The notes under the pieces are model-generated. The model was not told the DNA's origin. It did no database searches and saw only the letters and a list, made by a program, of their open reading frames with translations. DNA of 50,841 nt from a virus: IMG/VR virus record IMGVR_UViG_3300046782_000421, positions 1 through 50,841 of that record; one strand, written 5' to 3'. Of the stretch, positions 38,090-45,847 are shown piece after piece; the stretch's first letter is position 1; every line of letters starts with the position of its first letter. A program made the translations under genes and the position numbers.

Positions 38090-38395
38090 TCAGGCGCTGA
38101 TTTCCTCCAGCGCCTTGACGACCAAGGTCTGCATGGCCTTGGCGATGATGGTGACGCGCTTGCCTTCGATGGTCTTGGCGCGAGCCTTGTACCAGTCGAG
38201 GCCGAACTCACCGACGAGCATTTCCTTGGTCAGGCTGTCCTTGGGAGCGTCCGCGATCTTGATCGTGCAACGCTGGCCCTCGACCACCGGCTGGCCCAGA
38301 GCGAGCAGTTCGGCGTGGAGCGCCTTGACCTCGGCATCGGCCTTGGCGGCGACGGCCTTGGCGGCCTGGTAACGATCAGCGAGAGTGTGGTTCAT
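38090..38395 (-). CDS. Unknown protein after promoter copy 3 (101 aa)
   Basis: ATG at 38395 with AGGGG upstream. Helical Ala-rich start (LADRYQAAKAVAAKADAEVK) then a beta segment (QPVVEGQRCTIKIADAPKDS) and EFGLDWYKARAKTIEGKRVT. Not recognised. Confidence 0.65.
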   Translation of the reverse strand: MNHTLADRYQAAKAVAAKADAEVKALHAELLALGQPVVEGQRCTIKIADAPKDSLTKEMLVGEFGLDWYKARAKTIEGKRVTIIAKAMQTLVVKALEEISA

Positions 38396-38447
38396 GGTCT
38401 TGGCCCCTGGAGAGAGCGGCGGGTCAATTCCCGTCCGCTGATGACCC

Positions 38448-38477
38448 CTTATAGGACATGGCGTGTTCGGTTGTCAA
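38448..38477 (-). promoter_or_regulatory. Shared-type promoter, copy 3
   Basis: Minus strand TTGACA (38472-38477), 18-base spacer with AC-CGAACACG and TGTCC, then TATAAG (38448-38453) and GGGGTCATCAGC. The -35 box contains the stop codon of the methyltransferase gene. Confidence 0.8.
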
Positions 38478-39478
38478 ACACCTTTTTGCATTTTTTCAAA
38501 ATTATTTTCAAAGCGCCGTCCGATCCAGCGTAATACGGGGATCGGAAATGAGTTGCCAAGCTGCCGGTATCGATCCGAATCGGCCTGGCCGCCGGTATAA
38601 CCGTCAGGAAAGCCCATCAGCCGCTCGGCCTCGGTCGGCGTGAACCGCCGCAATGTATCGTCAACACAAATAGCGCCGACGCCTATGCCGGCCCGGCCCC
38701 CGCTGGGCGTCAGCAGCACATTGGCCAGGCCATCCTGCCGCCATTCTATCTGCGCGCCGTCCTTGCGCCCCCTGATGGCGAGAGTGAAGGGTTGCTCCCC
38801 ATCCTGAGCGCCTGGTGTATTAGCGCCCGGTACAGCAGGAAAGGGAGCATCTTGCGCTTGCGCAGGATGTTTATGCAGACCTGCGCGCTCAAATAAAACT
38901 GCAGCGGGATCGGCCCCACCTCCAAAATCGACGACAACGAACAGGCGACGGCGTCGTTGGGCGAGGCCGAAATGTTGAGCGTCGAGCACACGCCAGCAAA
39001 GGCGTCCCCTGGGACCGGAAGCCATACCTTGATCGGGCCACCTTCCGCCTCCTGGCAGAACGATGGCGTCGCCGCCGACAAGGCCTCCCAGGAAACAGCC
39101 AAAGGCGTTGTCTCGCATTGAGAGGACGCCGGGGACGTTTTCCCACAGGCAATTCCGGAGGCCGTTTTTTCGGGCGAGTTCATGCGCTAACTCCACAAAT
39201 GCGAGGGCCAGGTTGCCGCGCGCGTCATCGAGGCCCCGGCGGACGCCGGCAACGGAAAAGGCCTGGCATGGTGTCCCGCCGACAAGCAGATCGACCGGCC
39301 CCAGCGCCGGCGTGAACAGCCGGGTCATGTCGCCAAAGTTCGGCACTTTTGGATAGTGGCGCGTCAGGATCGCGGTCGCCGCCGGATTGATCTCGGCAAA
39401 GGCCACCGGCTCCCAGCCGAGCGGCCCCCAGGCGACCGTGGCGCCCTCGATCCCGCTCGCGACGCTCAAATATCTCAT
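38474..39478 (-). CDS. C5-cytosine DNA methyltransferase (334 aa)
   Basis: Motif I SVASGIEGATVA, motif IV GGTPCQAFSVAG (Cys71 nucleophile), motif VI ENVPG (113-117), motif VIII QRRRRLFVV, motif IX region RRFTPTEAERLMGFPDGY and motif X QLGNSF. It methylates cytosine in DNA using SAM. No restriction enzyme is next to it, so protection of phage DNA against host restriction is the likely role. The target is set by the region ~180-280 and cannot be read. ATG at 39478 in an ATGA overlap. Confidence 0.88.
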   Translation of the reverse strand: MRYLSVASGIEGATVAWGPLGWEPVAFAEINPAATAILTRHYPKVPNFGDMTRLFTPALGPVDLLVGGTPCQAFSVAGVRRGLDDARGNLALAFVELAHELARKNGLRNCLWENVPGVLSMRDNAFGCFLGGLVGGDAIVLPGGGRWPDQGMASGPRGRLCWRVLDAQHFGLAQRRRRLFVVVDFGGGADPAAVLFERAGLHKHPAQAQDAPFPAVPGANTPGAQDGEQPFTLAIRGRKDGAQIEWRQDGLANVLLTPSGGRAGIGVGAICVDDTLRRFTPTEAERLMGFPDGYTGGQADSDRYRQLGNSFPIPVLRWIGRRFENNFEKMQKGV

Positions 39479-39491
39479 TTCGGCTCCACGG
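39475..39491 (+). repeat. 17-bp direct repeat, copy 1
   Basis: TCATTTCGGCTCCACGG, identical to 39636-39652. Both copies lie at the stop/start junctions on either side of the 54-residue gene, so that gene is bounded by direct repeats. Confidence 0.7.
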
Positions 39492-39639
39492 GTTCGCCCT
39501 GGCCCGCCCAGCGCATGATGGCGCGGTAGACGCGCATGACCGGCCCCATGTCGCCTTCCAGCACCCAGCCGAGCGCCTGATAGGCCTCCACCAGCGCCCA
39601 GGGGACATACCGATACCAGTGCATGTCGCCGTCGTTCAT
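39475..39639 (-). CDS. Small protein (54 aa), unknown
   Basis: ATG at 39639 in an ATGA overlap; the stop overlaps the methyltransferase ATG. Reads MHWYRYVPWALVEAYQALGW, MRVYRAIMRWAGQGEPVEPK. Trp/Tyr-rich; short phage proteins beginning WYRYVPW are familiar but have no function. Confidence 0.6.
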   Translation of the reverse strand: MNDGDMHWYRYVPWALVEAYQALGWVLEGDMGPVMRVYRAIMRWAGQGEPVEPK

Positions 39640-39652
39640 TTCGGCTCCACGG
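39636..39652 (+). repeat. 17-bp direct repeat, copy 2
   Basis: Second copy of 39475-39491. It encodes the VEPK end of the 55-residue protein, as the first copy does for the 54-residue protein. Confidence 0.7.
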
Positions 39653-39803
39653 ATTTTTTCGTTTTCTTGGGCGCCGGCCCCCACAGGATGGCGGCAGCGG
39701 TGTTTAGCTGTTTAATCCATTTTTCGAACGCCTCCCGATCAGCAAATTCTCCTGATTCGATGGTGAGCCTGTCCTGTCGCGCTCCATCCATATTAATCCT
39801 CAT
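39636..39803 (-). CDS. Small protein (55 aa) after DNA polymerase
   Basis: ATG at 39803 overlaps the polymerase stop (ATGA); its stop overlaps the next ATG. Reads RLTIESGEFADREAFEKWIK, QLNTAAAILWGPAPKKTKK. Unknown. Confidence 0.6.
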   Translation of the reverse strand: MRINMDGARQDRLTIESGEFADREAFEKWIKQLNTAAAILWGPAPKKTKKSVEPK

Positions 39804-41755
39804 TTTTGCATCCTCGCCGCGATCATGCCCTCAGCGTTCAGGGGCAGGCCGACAGCCCAAGCCGGCGTCCGCCGCATGATGGTTAAGATGTGATCCAATC
39901 GCTGCTGGGCGACCGCCTTGGGCGCCAGGGCGACCACGCTGTCGTAGATGTCGAGGATCAGGCGCACGTCGGGAAGCTCCTGCTCGATGCCAGCTTCGAC
40001 AGCCACCAGGACGTCGCGCGCCGCGCTCTGGCAGGCAATCTCCATCAGCGCGCCACCCCAGGTGCGGCATTTCATCATGCGCCCGTATTTCGCCCTCCAG
40101 AAGCATAGCTGGCCCTCTTCGTCGAGGTGAGGCTTATAGTGTGGGATCACCCGGCCCGACGGCAGGCGCAGGGCCATGACATCCTCGGCGCCGCGATAGA
40201 GAAAGGCGATCTTGCCGTCGCAGACCTCGATCACCCGCCCGCGCTCGCGCAGGGCCAGCTTCATGGCGTCGCCCAGGGCGTACCAGGATTTTTGCAGAGG
40301 GACATTATCGGCCCGATAGCCTCGGTGGATCGCGGCGACCTGATCATAGGTGATGTCGCGCCTGTACTCGTAGGGCAGGTCTTTATCGACCTTGAAGGTG
40401 CGGAAAAGCTTGTCGATGCCGATCCCGTAGCCGCCCGACAGCACCACTTTTTTGTAGGCCTGGCGCTCTTTGGGATGGCTGTTTTTAGTCAATCCCGGAA
40501 CCCCCATCGAATTGCCGGCGGTTTTGGCGTAAAGGTCGTCTCCCTTGGCGAGCAGGTCCAGCTTGGCCTGATCGCCGGCGAACCACAGCGACAGGCGTAG
40601 CTCGATGTTGGACAGATCGGCGTCGATCACCACGTCGCCCTGTGGAGCAACAATGGCGCCGCGCAGGACGTCCGATAGCTCGGTGTTGGTGAAGACGCCG
40701 TTTGGCTCCGCTTTCAGCCGCGCGATCACCGTCTCGGTGTCGTATTTGCCTGATGGCCGGGCGATGTTGAACATATTGACGCCCTCGGACGTCCCTCGTC
40801 CGGATCGAGCGCCGAAATAGCGGGTGGCGTCCTGAAACAGGCCGTTGACCTGCCGGTCGAGCAAAGCCTGGGCCTTGGTCGGCGCCGAGCCTCCGCTGTC
40901 GAAAAGATACGTCAGGATCCGCCAGGCGGAAAATGGCAGCGTTTCCAGATCGAGCCAGGTTTCGAGCGTCGCGCGCTGGGTGTTGCCGATATCGACGCCC
41001 TGCGTCTTGAGCCAGGTCAGGATCCGCGCGCGCTGGGTCAGGGCGGTGACGGCGCCGCCGGTGATCTCAAATAGCTCGCCGGCGATCTCGCGCTCGATCT
41101 CGGCCTTCTTGGCCGCGATTCGGTGACATAGCTCCAGATCGAGCGGCAACCCGCGAGCGTTTTTCCACCAGGTTCGCCGCCAGATCGCCATTTCCTCTGG
41201 CGGCAGCGGCGGCAGGATTTCATCGACGCTCTCAAGGCAGTGGATATCCTGGGCGTTGTAATCGATCAGGTGTCGAAAGACTTCCGGATCCTCGTTCCAC
41301 GAGCCGTCGCGCTTAGGCTTGCAGGTCGCCATGACGAACTTGCGCCCGCCGACGGTCTTGCCCTGGACGCCGAGCGCGCGGCATAGCTCGTCCAGCCCGC
41401 CAGGGAGGCTCATGCGCTGGGCGCGCGCCATCGTGCAGTCGAATTGCTCCAGCCGCATGCCGCAGGGGCCGAGCGTCTTCGCAATCACATTGACGTCGAA
41501 ATTGATGTGATGGGCGACGATGGTGTCGGCCTCGCCCAGGGCCTTGGTAAATTCGGCCATCGAGGCCCGCCCCATGCCGGCAAGGCTGGGGACGTTACAG
41601 GCGGTCATCGCCGGCGAAAAGGCGCCCTTCGGCGCCGCCCATTTCCACGCCGCCGTGGTGACCATGGTCGAAGGATCGGCGGCATACCGGCGGGAGCCGG
41701 CGTCGCCCAGTTCAACCCTAGAGCGGGTTTCGACATCGACGTAGAGCTTTTTCAC
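39800..41755 (-). CDS. Family A DNA polymerase with 3'-5' exonuclease (651 aa)
   Basis: Exonuclease: YVDVETRS (D7, E9), HHINFDVNV (D87) and YNAQDIHCL (Y166, D170). Polymerase motif A DADLSNIELRLS (D380), motif B RQAYKKVVLSGGYG (R431, K435, Leu439 where E. coli Pol I has Phe762, Y443), motif C ILDIYDSVV (D605). Motif C lacks the usual His-Asp-Glu, reading Tyr-Asp-Ser. It replicates the phage genome. The GTG start at 41755 overlaps the upstream stop (GTGA). Confidence 0.9.
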   Translation of the reverse strand: MKKLYVDVETRSRVELGDAGSRRYAADPSTMVTTAAWKWAAPKGAFSPAMTACNVPSLAGMGRASMAEFTKALGEADTIVAHHINFDVNVIAKTLGPCGMRLEQFDCTMARAQRMSLPGGLDELCRALGVQGKTVGGRKFVMATCKPKRDGSWNEDPEVFRHLIDYNAQDIHCLESVDEILPPLPPEEMAIWRRTWWKNARGLPLDLELCHRIAAKKAEIEREIAGELFEITGGAVTALTQRARILTWLKTQGVDIGNTQRATLETWLDLETLPFSAWRILTYLFDSGGSAPTKAQALLDRQVNGLFQDATRYFGARSGRGTSEGVNMFNIARPSGKYDTETVIARLKAEPNGVFTNTELSDVLRGAIVAPQGDVVIDADLSNIELRLSLWFAGDQAKLDLLAKGDDLYAKTAGNSMGVPGLTKNSHPKERQAYKKVVLSGGYGIGIDKLFRTFKVDKDLPYEYRRDITYDQVAAIHRGYRADNVPLQKSWYALGDAMKLALRERGRVIEVCDGKIAFLYRGAEDVMALRLPSGRVIPHYKPHLDEEGQLCFWRAKYGRMMKCRTWGGALMEIACQSAARDVLVAVEAGIEQELPDVRLILDIYDSVVALAPKAVAQQRLDHILTIMRRTPAWAVGLPLNAEGMIAARMQK

Positions 41756-42036
41756 GCGCCACCTGCTGGCTCGACCACACGATATTCGTAAATCTTCAAG
41801 CCCAAAACACGCCTGCGCAGCACGTCATATCCGCCGAATTTCTTCTTGCGCAGATCGCGAAGGCGCGCAGAAACGGACGCCTCCGGATCGCCGGTCAGGA
41901 TGTGCAATTCGGAGAGGGTGTGCCACTCCCAATCGATCATGATCATCCAGACCCGCCGGCGCTGTTTCGCCGCCGATTCTTTCTCTTCCGGACCCCATTT
42001 TCCTGGTCCGCTGGTTCCTCCGCGATTGTCTGTCAT
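41752..42036 (-). CDS. Winged-helix DNA-binding protein (94 aa)
   Basis: Contains WHTLSELHILTGDPEASVSA then RLRDLRKKKFGGYDVLRRRV and YEYRVVE, the pattern of small winged-helix phage proteins near replication genes. Probably binds DNA; target unknown. Coupled at both ends by ATGA and GTGA. Confidence 0.7.
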   Translation of the reverse strand: MTDNRGGTSGPGKWGPEEKESAAKQRRRVWMIMIDWEWHTLSELHILTGDPEASVSARLRDLRKKKFGGYDVLRRRVLGLKIYEYRVVEPAGGA

Positions 42037-42452
42037 TTTCCCTCGTCCAGTTGATCAAATTTATCGAGTTCATCAAGCATGCCGCGTAACACGGCGCGGA
42101 AGGCTTCCCGGTCTTCGCGATTGATCGCGCGATATTCCTTTGACATGGTCATAAATTCAGCAAAGCTGGTTGGGATGGTGGGGTGACCCATGACAAGTTT
42201 TCGCACGATGGCAGATCTGTTCGTAAACAAATTTTTTGCCTTTCCAGCATTAGTAGCGAGGCCACGTTTAAGCATTTCTTCAAAACGAGTAGTGACGGTC
42301 TGTTCAGTTTTCCCAACCGCCAGAGAAGCAGGCAGCGCGGTCATGGGGCCATAGTGGTAAAGCGCAAAGAAAATCTTGCGGTGTAAAAGACGAATGGTCG
42401 ATGCTTCCAAAGGGGCGCACGTATCGCCGTCTGTTCTGCGTCTGCCGCCCAT
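42033..42452 (-). CDS. Winged-helix-like protein (139 aa)
   Basis: ATG at 42452, coupled by TAATG. Reads EASTIRLLHRKIFFALYHYG, SLAVGKTEQTVTTRFEEMLK, RGLATNAGKAKNLF, which fits a winged helix (MarR-like size). It is paired with the adjacent winged-helix protein. Role in replication control or transcription is inferred. Confidence 0.6.
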   Translation of the reverse strand: MGGRRRTDGDTCAPLEASTIRLLHRKIFFALYHYGPMTALPASLAVGKTEQTVTTRFEEMLKRGLATNAGKAKNLFTNRSAIVRKLVMGHPTIPTSFAEFMTMSKEYRAINREDREAFRAVLRGMLDELDKFDQLDEGK

Positions 42453-43243
42453 TAGTGCTTGACCCTCACGTCGTAGTCGTGCTTGACGACGCCGCGCTCC
42501 GCATTTCCGACGAGGCACGGCACAACATTAGTGATGCCACCGGAAGGCAGGCGGCGAATGTGGCCGCGACGCCAGTGCAGCCTGGGAGAGGCGTGGTGCC
42601 CGTGTCGCTCGCCGGCGAAAGTGTATTTTTCGCCGCCAATGCGGATGTGGACAGTGCGGATTTCACTGATCGGCGGGCGCCCTTTTTTGGCTCGGCACTT
42701 GTTCAATTTCTCTGGCGCAGGGATGACTTCAACCCCGACGCCTTTGGCCGACAGCATGACGGTCAGGGCCATGAACGCGAGCATGTGATCGCGCGCGTCT
42801 TCAATCGCTTCCGTCGCTTGATCTTTTGTTTCAACCGGTGGGTAACAAGCTATGTCGCGTAATTTGCAACCAACACCCTTAATTTCCTTAGAGCATTCCA
42901 GATCTTCTATTGCATAATGACTAAATACGGCGGCTCGGCCTATTTCATCTTTCCACATTCGAGCCAATGCAATACGAAACGCATTGTTCTTAAACTCCAA
43001 GCAGCCCAAAATCTGCATGGCGCCACACTCATAAGCGTATGACACATGCTCAAAGGGAAGCTGAAATTTTCCTAACGCAACTAGATCAACGGCGTAATTC
43101 TGTAGATCGACCCACTCGTCTCCAGAGATCGACATGATATCCCCAAAGTAGAATTGCTTCACGTCAGGTCCGAACTTCAAGAACCAATTGCTAACAACAG
43201 CAGGCAGTTGGTTCTTGAAGTCTAGGAGTTGATGCAGGCGCAT
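42452..43243 (-). CDS. Conserved phage protein with HxSPRxHxRRGH motif (263 aa)
   Basis: The C-terminal third has GHHASPRLHWRRGHIRRLPS, then CLVGNAERGVVKHDYDV, a motif common in phage and prophage proteins of unknown function. The N-terminal part is helical with CGAMQILGCLEF. ATG at 43243. Confidence 0.7.
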   Translation of the reverse strand: MRLHQLLDFKNQLPAVVSNWFLKFGPDVKQFYFGDIMSISGDEWVDLQNYAVDLVALGKFQLPFEHVSYAYECGAMQILGCLEFKNNAFRIALARMWKDEIGRAAVFSHYAIEDLECSKEIKGVGCKLRDIACYPPVETKDQATEAIEDARDHMLAFMALTVMLSAKGVGVEVIPAPEKLNKCRAKKGRPPISEIRTVHIRIGGEKYTFAGERHGHHASPRLHWRRGHIRRLPSGGITNVVPCLVGNAERGVVKHDYDVRVKH

Positions 43244-43271
43244 TTTGGGTAGCTCCGGGCGCAGTTAGAAA

Positions 43272-43291
43272 CCCCAGCGCGAACGCTGGGG
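43272..43291 (-). terminator. UUCG-tetraloop terminator after DUF2815
   Basis: CCCCAGCG (43272-43279) and CGCTGGGG (43284-43291) with a loop that reads TTCG on the minus strand, then TTTCT. On the plus strand it is followed by CATCTTTTT, so it can act in both directions. It separates the SSB-like gene from the genes downstream. Confidence 0.7.
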
Positions 43292-43315
43292 CATCTTTTT
43301 GATTGGGTTTTGATT

Positions 43316-44059
43316 TTAGAAGGGATCGGCGGCCTTGGGACCGGCGCCGCTGAACGGCGACGGGCCACCGGTCGGATTGAACGGAGCGAAGGGCGGCGCC
43401 GCGCCGTTGCTGGCCGGCGGAAATCCACCGGCATTGAAGCCGGGGGCGTCGGCCTTGATGTTGATGCCGTGCTCCGCAGCCTGGCTGATCGCGACATCCC
43501 AGTCAGTGGGTTCGCCCGCCGTGTTGAGAGGCTCGCCGTGCGCCATGAAACAGACGCTCTGGAGATAGCACTTGATGCCGATATCATCGGTCATGCGCTT
43601 GGCGACGGACATGACGACGCCGGCGTAGTCGCCGTCGCCCCAGAGGCGCGTTCCGCCAAGCTGGATCGCCTCCAGCGGGGTGACGACGCCATCGACGCGC
43701 TGCTCGACCAGAGGCCGCTTGATCGTCGTATTGGCGCGGATGATCCAGTGATCCTTCGCCCAGGACGGGATCTTGTTCTTTTTGTTGGGGAGGGAGCCGT
43801 CTTTGACGGGGAACTCGATCCGCTCGAAAGGAACGTGAGCCATTTCGCGGCTCTTGATGACGCCGCAGGCATTGCGGAGGGCCAACAGCAGCGGCTCGTC
43901 GAACCAGTTCTGGGTGGTTTTGGGATAGCGGAGGCTCACAGACCAGGTTGGCTTTTTGAGCGGAGCGCCGGCCATGTCCACCGTTTCTGCCTCGTACAGG
44001 CGATTGGTGTAGACAAGCTGGGCATTCATGAGGATGACTTTTTGCAGTTCGCGGGCCAT
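43316..44059 (-). CDS. DUF2815 ssDNA-binding protein (247 aa)
   Basis: DUF2815 proteins act as phage single-stranded DNA-binding proteins. Landmarks: NAQLVYTNRLYEAETVDMAG, KPTWSVSLRYPKTT, ALRNACGVIKSREMAHVPFE, RPLVEQRVDGVVTPLEAIQL, GTRLWGDGDYAGVVMSVAK. The tail is Pro/Gly/Ala-rich and ends ADPF, resembling the acidic DPF tip by which bacterial SSB recruits partners. ATG at 44059. Confidence 0.8.
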   Translation of the reverse strand: MARELQKVILMNAQLVYTNRLYEAETVDMAGAPLKKPTWSVSLRYPKTTQNWFDEPLLLALRNACGVIKSREMAHVPFERIEFPVKDGSLPNKKNKIPSWAKDHWIIRANTTIKRPLVEQRVDGVVTPLEAIQLGGTRLWGDGDYAGVVMSVAKRMTDDIGIKCYLQSVCFMAHGEPLNTAGEPTDWDVAISQAAEHGINIKADAPGFNAGGFPPASNGAAPPFAPFNPTGGPSPFSGAGPKAADPF

Positions 44060-44116
44060 AGAGGCGCCCTTTCACAGTTTGCTTGGTTGCACGGTTACGC
44101 TTTACATTTACTCACG

Positions 44117-44146
44117 TAGATTGGCACGAGCGTGTTCGGCTGTCAA
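44117..44146 (-). promoter_or_regulatory. Shared-type promoter variant before DUF2815
   Basis: Minus strand TTGACA (44141-44146) then GC-CGAACACG and CGTGCC as in the other copies, but the -10 position reads AATCTA (44117-44122). The weak -10 suggests an activator or low activity. Confidence 0.55.
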
Positions 44147-44153
44147 TGCTCCA

Positions 44154-45155
44154 TCAATAAATCAGTTTGGGGCTTCCCGTGGGCTTGAAGGCCAGCGTCT
44201 TCGCTAACTCCACGCCGGCTGAACCCATTTTCTCGGCCTGGGCCGGGCTGATCGGATCGACGCCGTTCAGGCCATAGGCTGCGATCAGCTTCTCGACCGC
44301 CATGCGGTCGTCGCCCCATTTGCGATGGGTCGAGGTCATGCCCATTTGGGCGCCGGGCACCTGCTGGCCGGAAGCGAATCGGGTGACGATATCCTTCTCC
44401 AGGGCCTTGCGCATGTCTTCCAGGCCCCGGAGCACGGTCAGCATGCGGACGGCGGTGGCGTTGGGGATCTCGTGCGGCAGCATCCGGACCGCCGTCATGA
44501 TGAAAGGCAACATCTGCTGCGTGGCTTCGCAGTTGCCAAAGGCCGAGCAGTAGCGGCAATGCCGGCCAGGCTTCGGCCCCTCGCCGTGCATGCCGCGCTC
44601 GACCGCCGCCAGCACCTTTTCACGATGTTCCTCGACCAGGGCGAGCGGAACCAGGCTCTGCTTGACATCGCGCTGATCGCCGGCGGTGCGGCTGTTCGGC
44701 TGCACGATCACCAGGCGGTAAAACTTCGAAGGCCCCTTCTCTTCAAGCGTCGCCGCCGCATAGGTCATCAACTGCATGTTGCGGTCGGCGGCGACGTCCA
44801 TCTGGCCGTTTTTATAGTCCAGGAGGGTCGTGACGTAAGGATCGGGCTGTAAGATATCGACGGTCCCCCACACGTCTTTCGACAGGTGTACTTTCTGCTC
44901 GGCCAAAACGGTCTTCAGACCGCCGAGTTGATTGACAAAATCGAGCACCATTTCGATGCCGTAAGCAACGTCCTCGTCTTCACTTTCGGGGATCGGTTCG
45001 CCGGCGATGGCCTTCTCGATCAGGGTGTGGACGCGGGTGCCCTCGCGGGAGGCGTCGCTATCGTGATTTGGGAGGGTGGCGCTGATCATGGCGCTGAAGG
45101 GACATTCGAGCCACCTGGCGGCGGACGAGGGCGCAAAATTGGCGTGGGCTGACAT
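44154..45155 (-). CDS. DUF2800 RecB/Cas4-like nuclease with Fe-S-type cysteines (333 aa)
   Basis: PD-(D/E)xK core: VWGTVDILQP (D100), LLDYKNGQ (D113, K115) and MQLMTYAAA (Q128). Cys18 (ARWLECPFS), Cys200, Cys203 and Cys209 (HCRYCSAFGNC) have the C...CxxC...C spacing of the Cas4/AddB iron-sulfur staple. DUF2800 proteins are phage exonuclease-like. It lies between the helicase and the SSB-like gene, a recombination/replication set. Confidence 0.75.
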   Translation of the reverse strand: MSAHANFAPSSAARWLECPFSAMISATLPNHDSDASREGTRVHTLIEKAIAGEPIPESEDEDVAYGIEMVLDFVNQLGGLKTVLAEQKVHLSKDVWGTVDILQPDPYVTTLLDYKNGQMDVAADRNMQLMTYAAATLEEKGPSKFYRLVIVQPNSRTAGDQRDVKQSLVPLALVEEHREKVLAAVERGMHGEGPKPGRHCRYCSAFGNCEATQQMLPFIMTAVRMLPHEIPNATAVRMLTVLRGLEDMRKALEKDIVTRFASGQQVPGAQMGMTSTHRKWGDDRMAVEKLIAAYGLNGVDPISPAQAEKMGSAGVELAKTLAFKPTGSPKLIY

Positions 45156-45227
45156 GGGGTTTCCTGTTTTTGGATGTTAAAAAAGGGGGCCGCACGAATG
45201 GACCCCCTCTATTCGTGCGATCAGTGA

Positions 45228-45818
45228 TTACTGACCGCCGCTCATGCGATACGCCGCCTCAAGCCGGTCGTCGGTGAAACCGTAGATCTTCTCGTTGAGA
45301 AAGACATCCTTGGTCGTCTCGACCGGCAGGTTGAAAGCGTTCTGGATGGCCCAGGAATAGACCTGGCCCTCGCCATGCGCGGCGGCGAGAGCAGCCAGAT
45401 GCGTCTTCAACTTGACGACCGCAGGCCGCTCGGTGGCGCCGTTCGAAGTGTGATCGGGCGCCGGCGCAAAGGGCGCATTGGCGTTCGCGAACGGGCTGGC
45501 CGGCTGCTGGGTCTGGGGAGCATCCTGCGGCTGCACGGGCGCCGGGGCCTCGGCGGCCTTGCGGGTGCGGGTGCGCTTCGGCGGTTCGGCAGGAGCGGTA
45601 GGAGCAGCCTGAGCCTGCTGGGTCGAAGCCTGGTAGGTCTGCTGGGCCTGTTGCGCAGGCGGTTCGAAGGCGCCAGCCGCAGCAAGCTGTTCACGCTCAC
45701 TGGCAGTCACAGAACCGCGCATGATGTCGATGGCGTCGAGAACTTCATTGAGATTGTCGCTCTCGAAAAGAAAGCTGTCACCCGGCTTCGTGATGCCAGA
45801 AATTGTAAATTTACCCAT
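45228..45818 (-). CDS. Phage protein with Pro/Gln/Ala linker (196 aa)
   Basis: ATG at 45818 chosen for AAAAGGG seven bases upstream; a GTG at 45851 overlapping the helicase stop has no ribosome site. N-terminal domain (KFTISGITKPGDSFLFESDN, LNEVLDAIDIMRGSVTASE), a long Pro/Gln/Ala linker, and a C-terminal helical domain (RPAVVKLKTHLAALAAAHGE). Function unknown. Confidence 0.65.
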   Translation of the reverse strand: MGKFTISGITKPGDSFLFESDNLNEVLDAIDIMRGSVTASEREQLAAAGAFEPPAQQAQQTYQASTQQAQAAPTAPAEPPKRTRTRKAAEAPAPVQPQDAPQTQQPASPFANANAPFAPAPDHTSNGATERPAVVKLKTHLAALAAAHGEGQVYSWAIQNAFNLPVETTKDVFLNEKIYGFTDDRLEAAYRMSGGQ

Positions 45819-45847
45819 TTTATAGCCCTTTTCTGTATTCGGTTGTT

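Noticed and set aside
37411-38395. Toxin-antitoxin module among the small early genes
   Set aside because: No pair matches known toxin or antitoxin motifs. Only generic small proteins and one exported Cys peptide are present.
38746-39183. Minus-strand frame inside the methyltransferase gene
   Set aside because: Out of frame with a gene whose catalytic motifs are intact.
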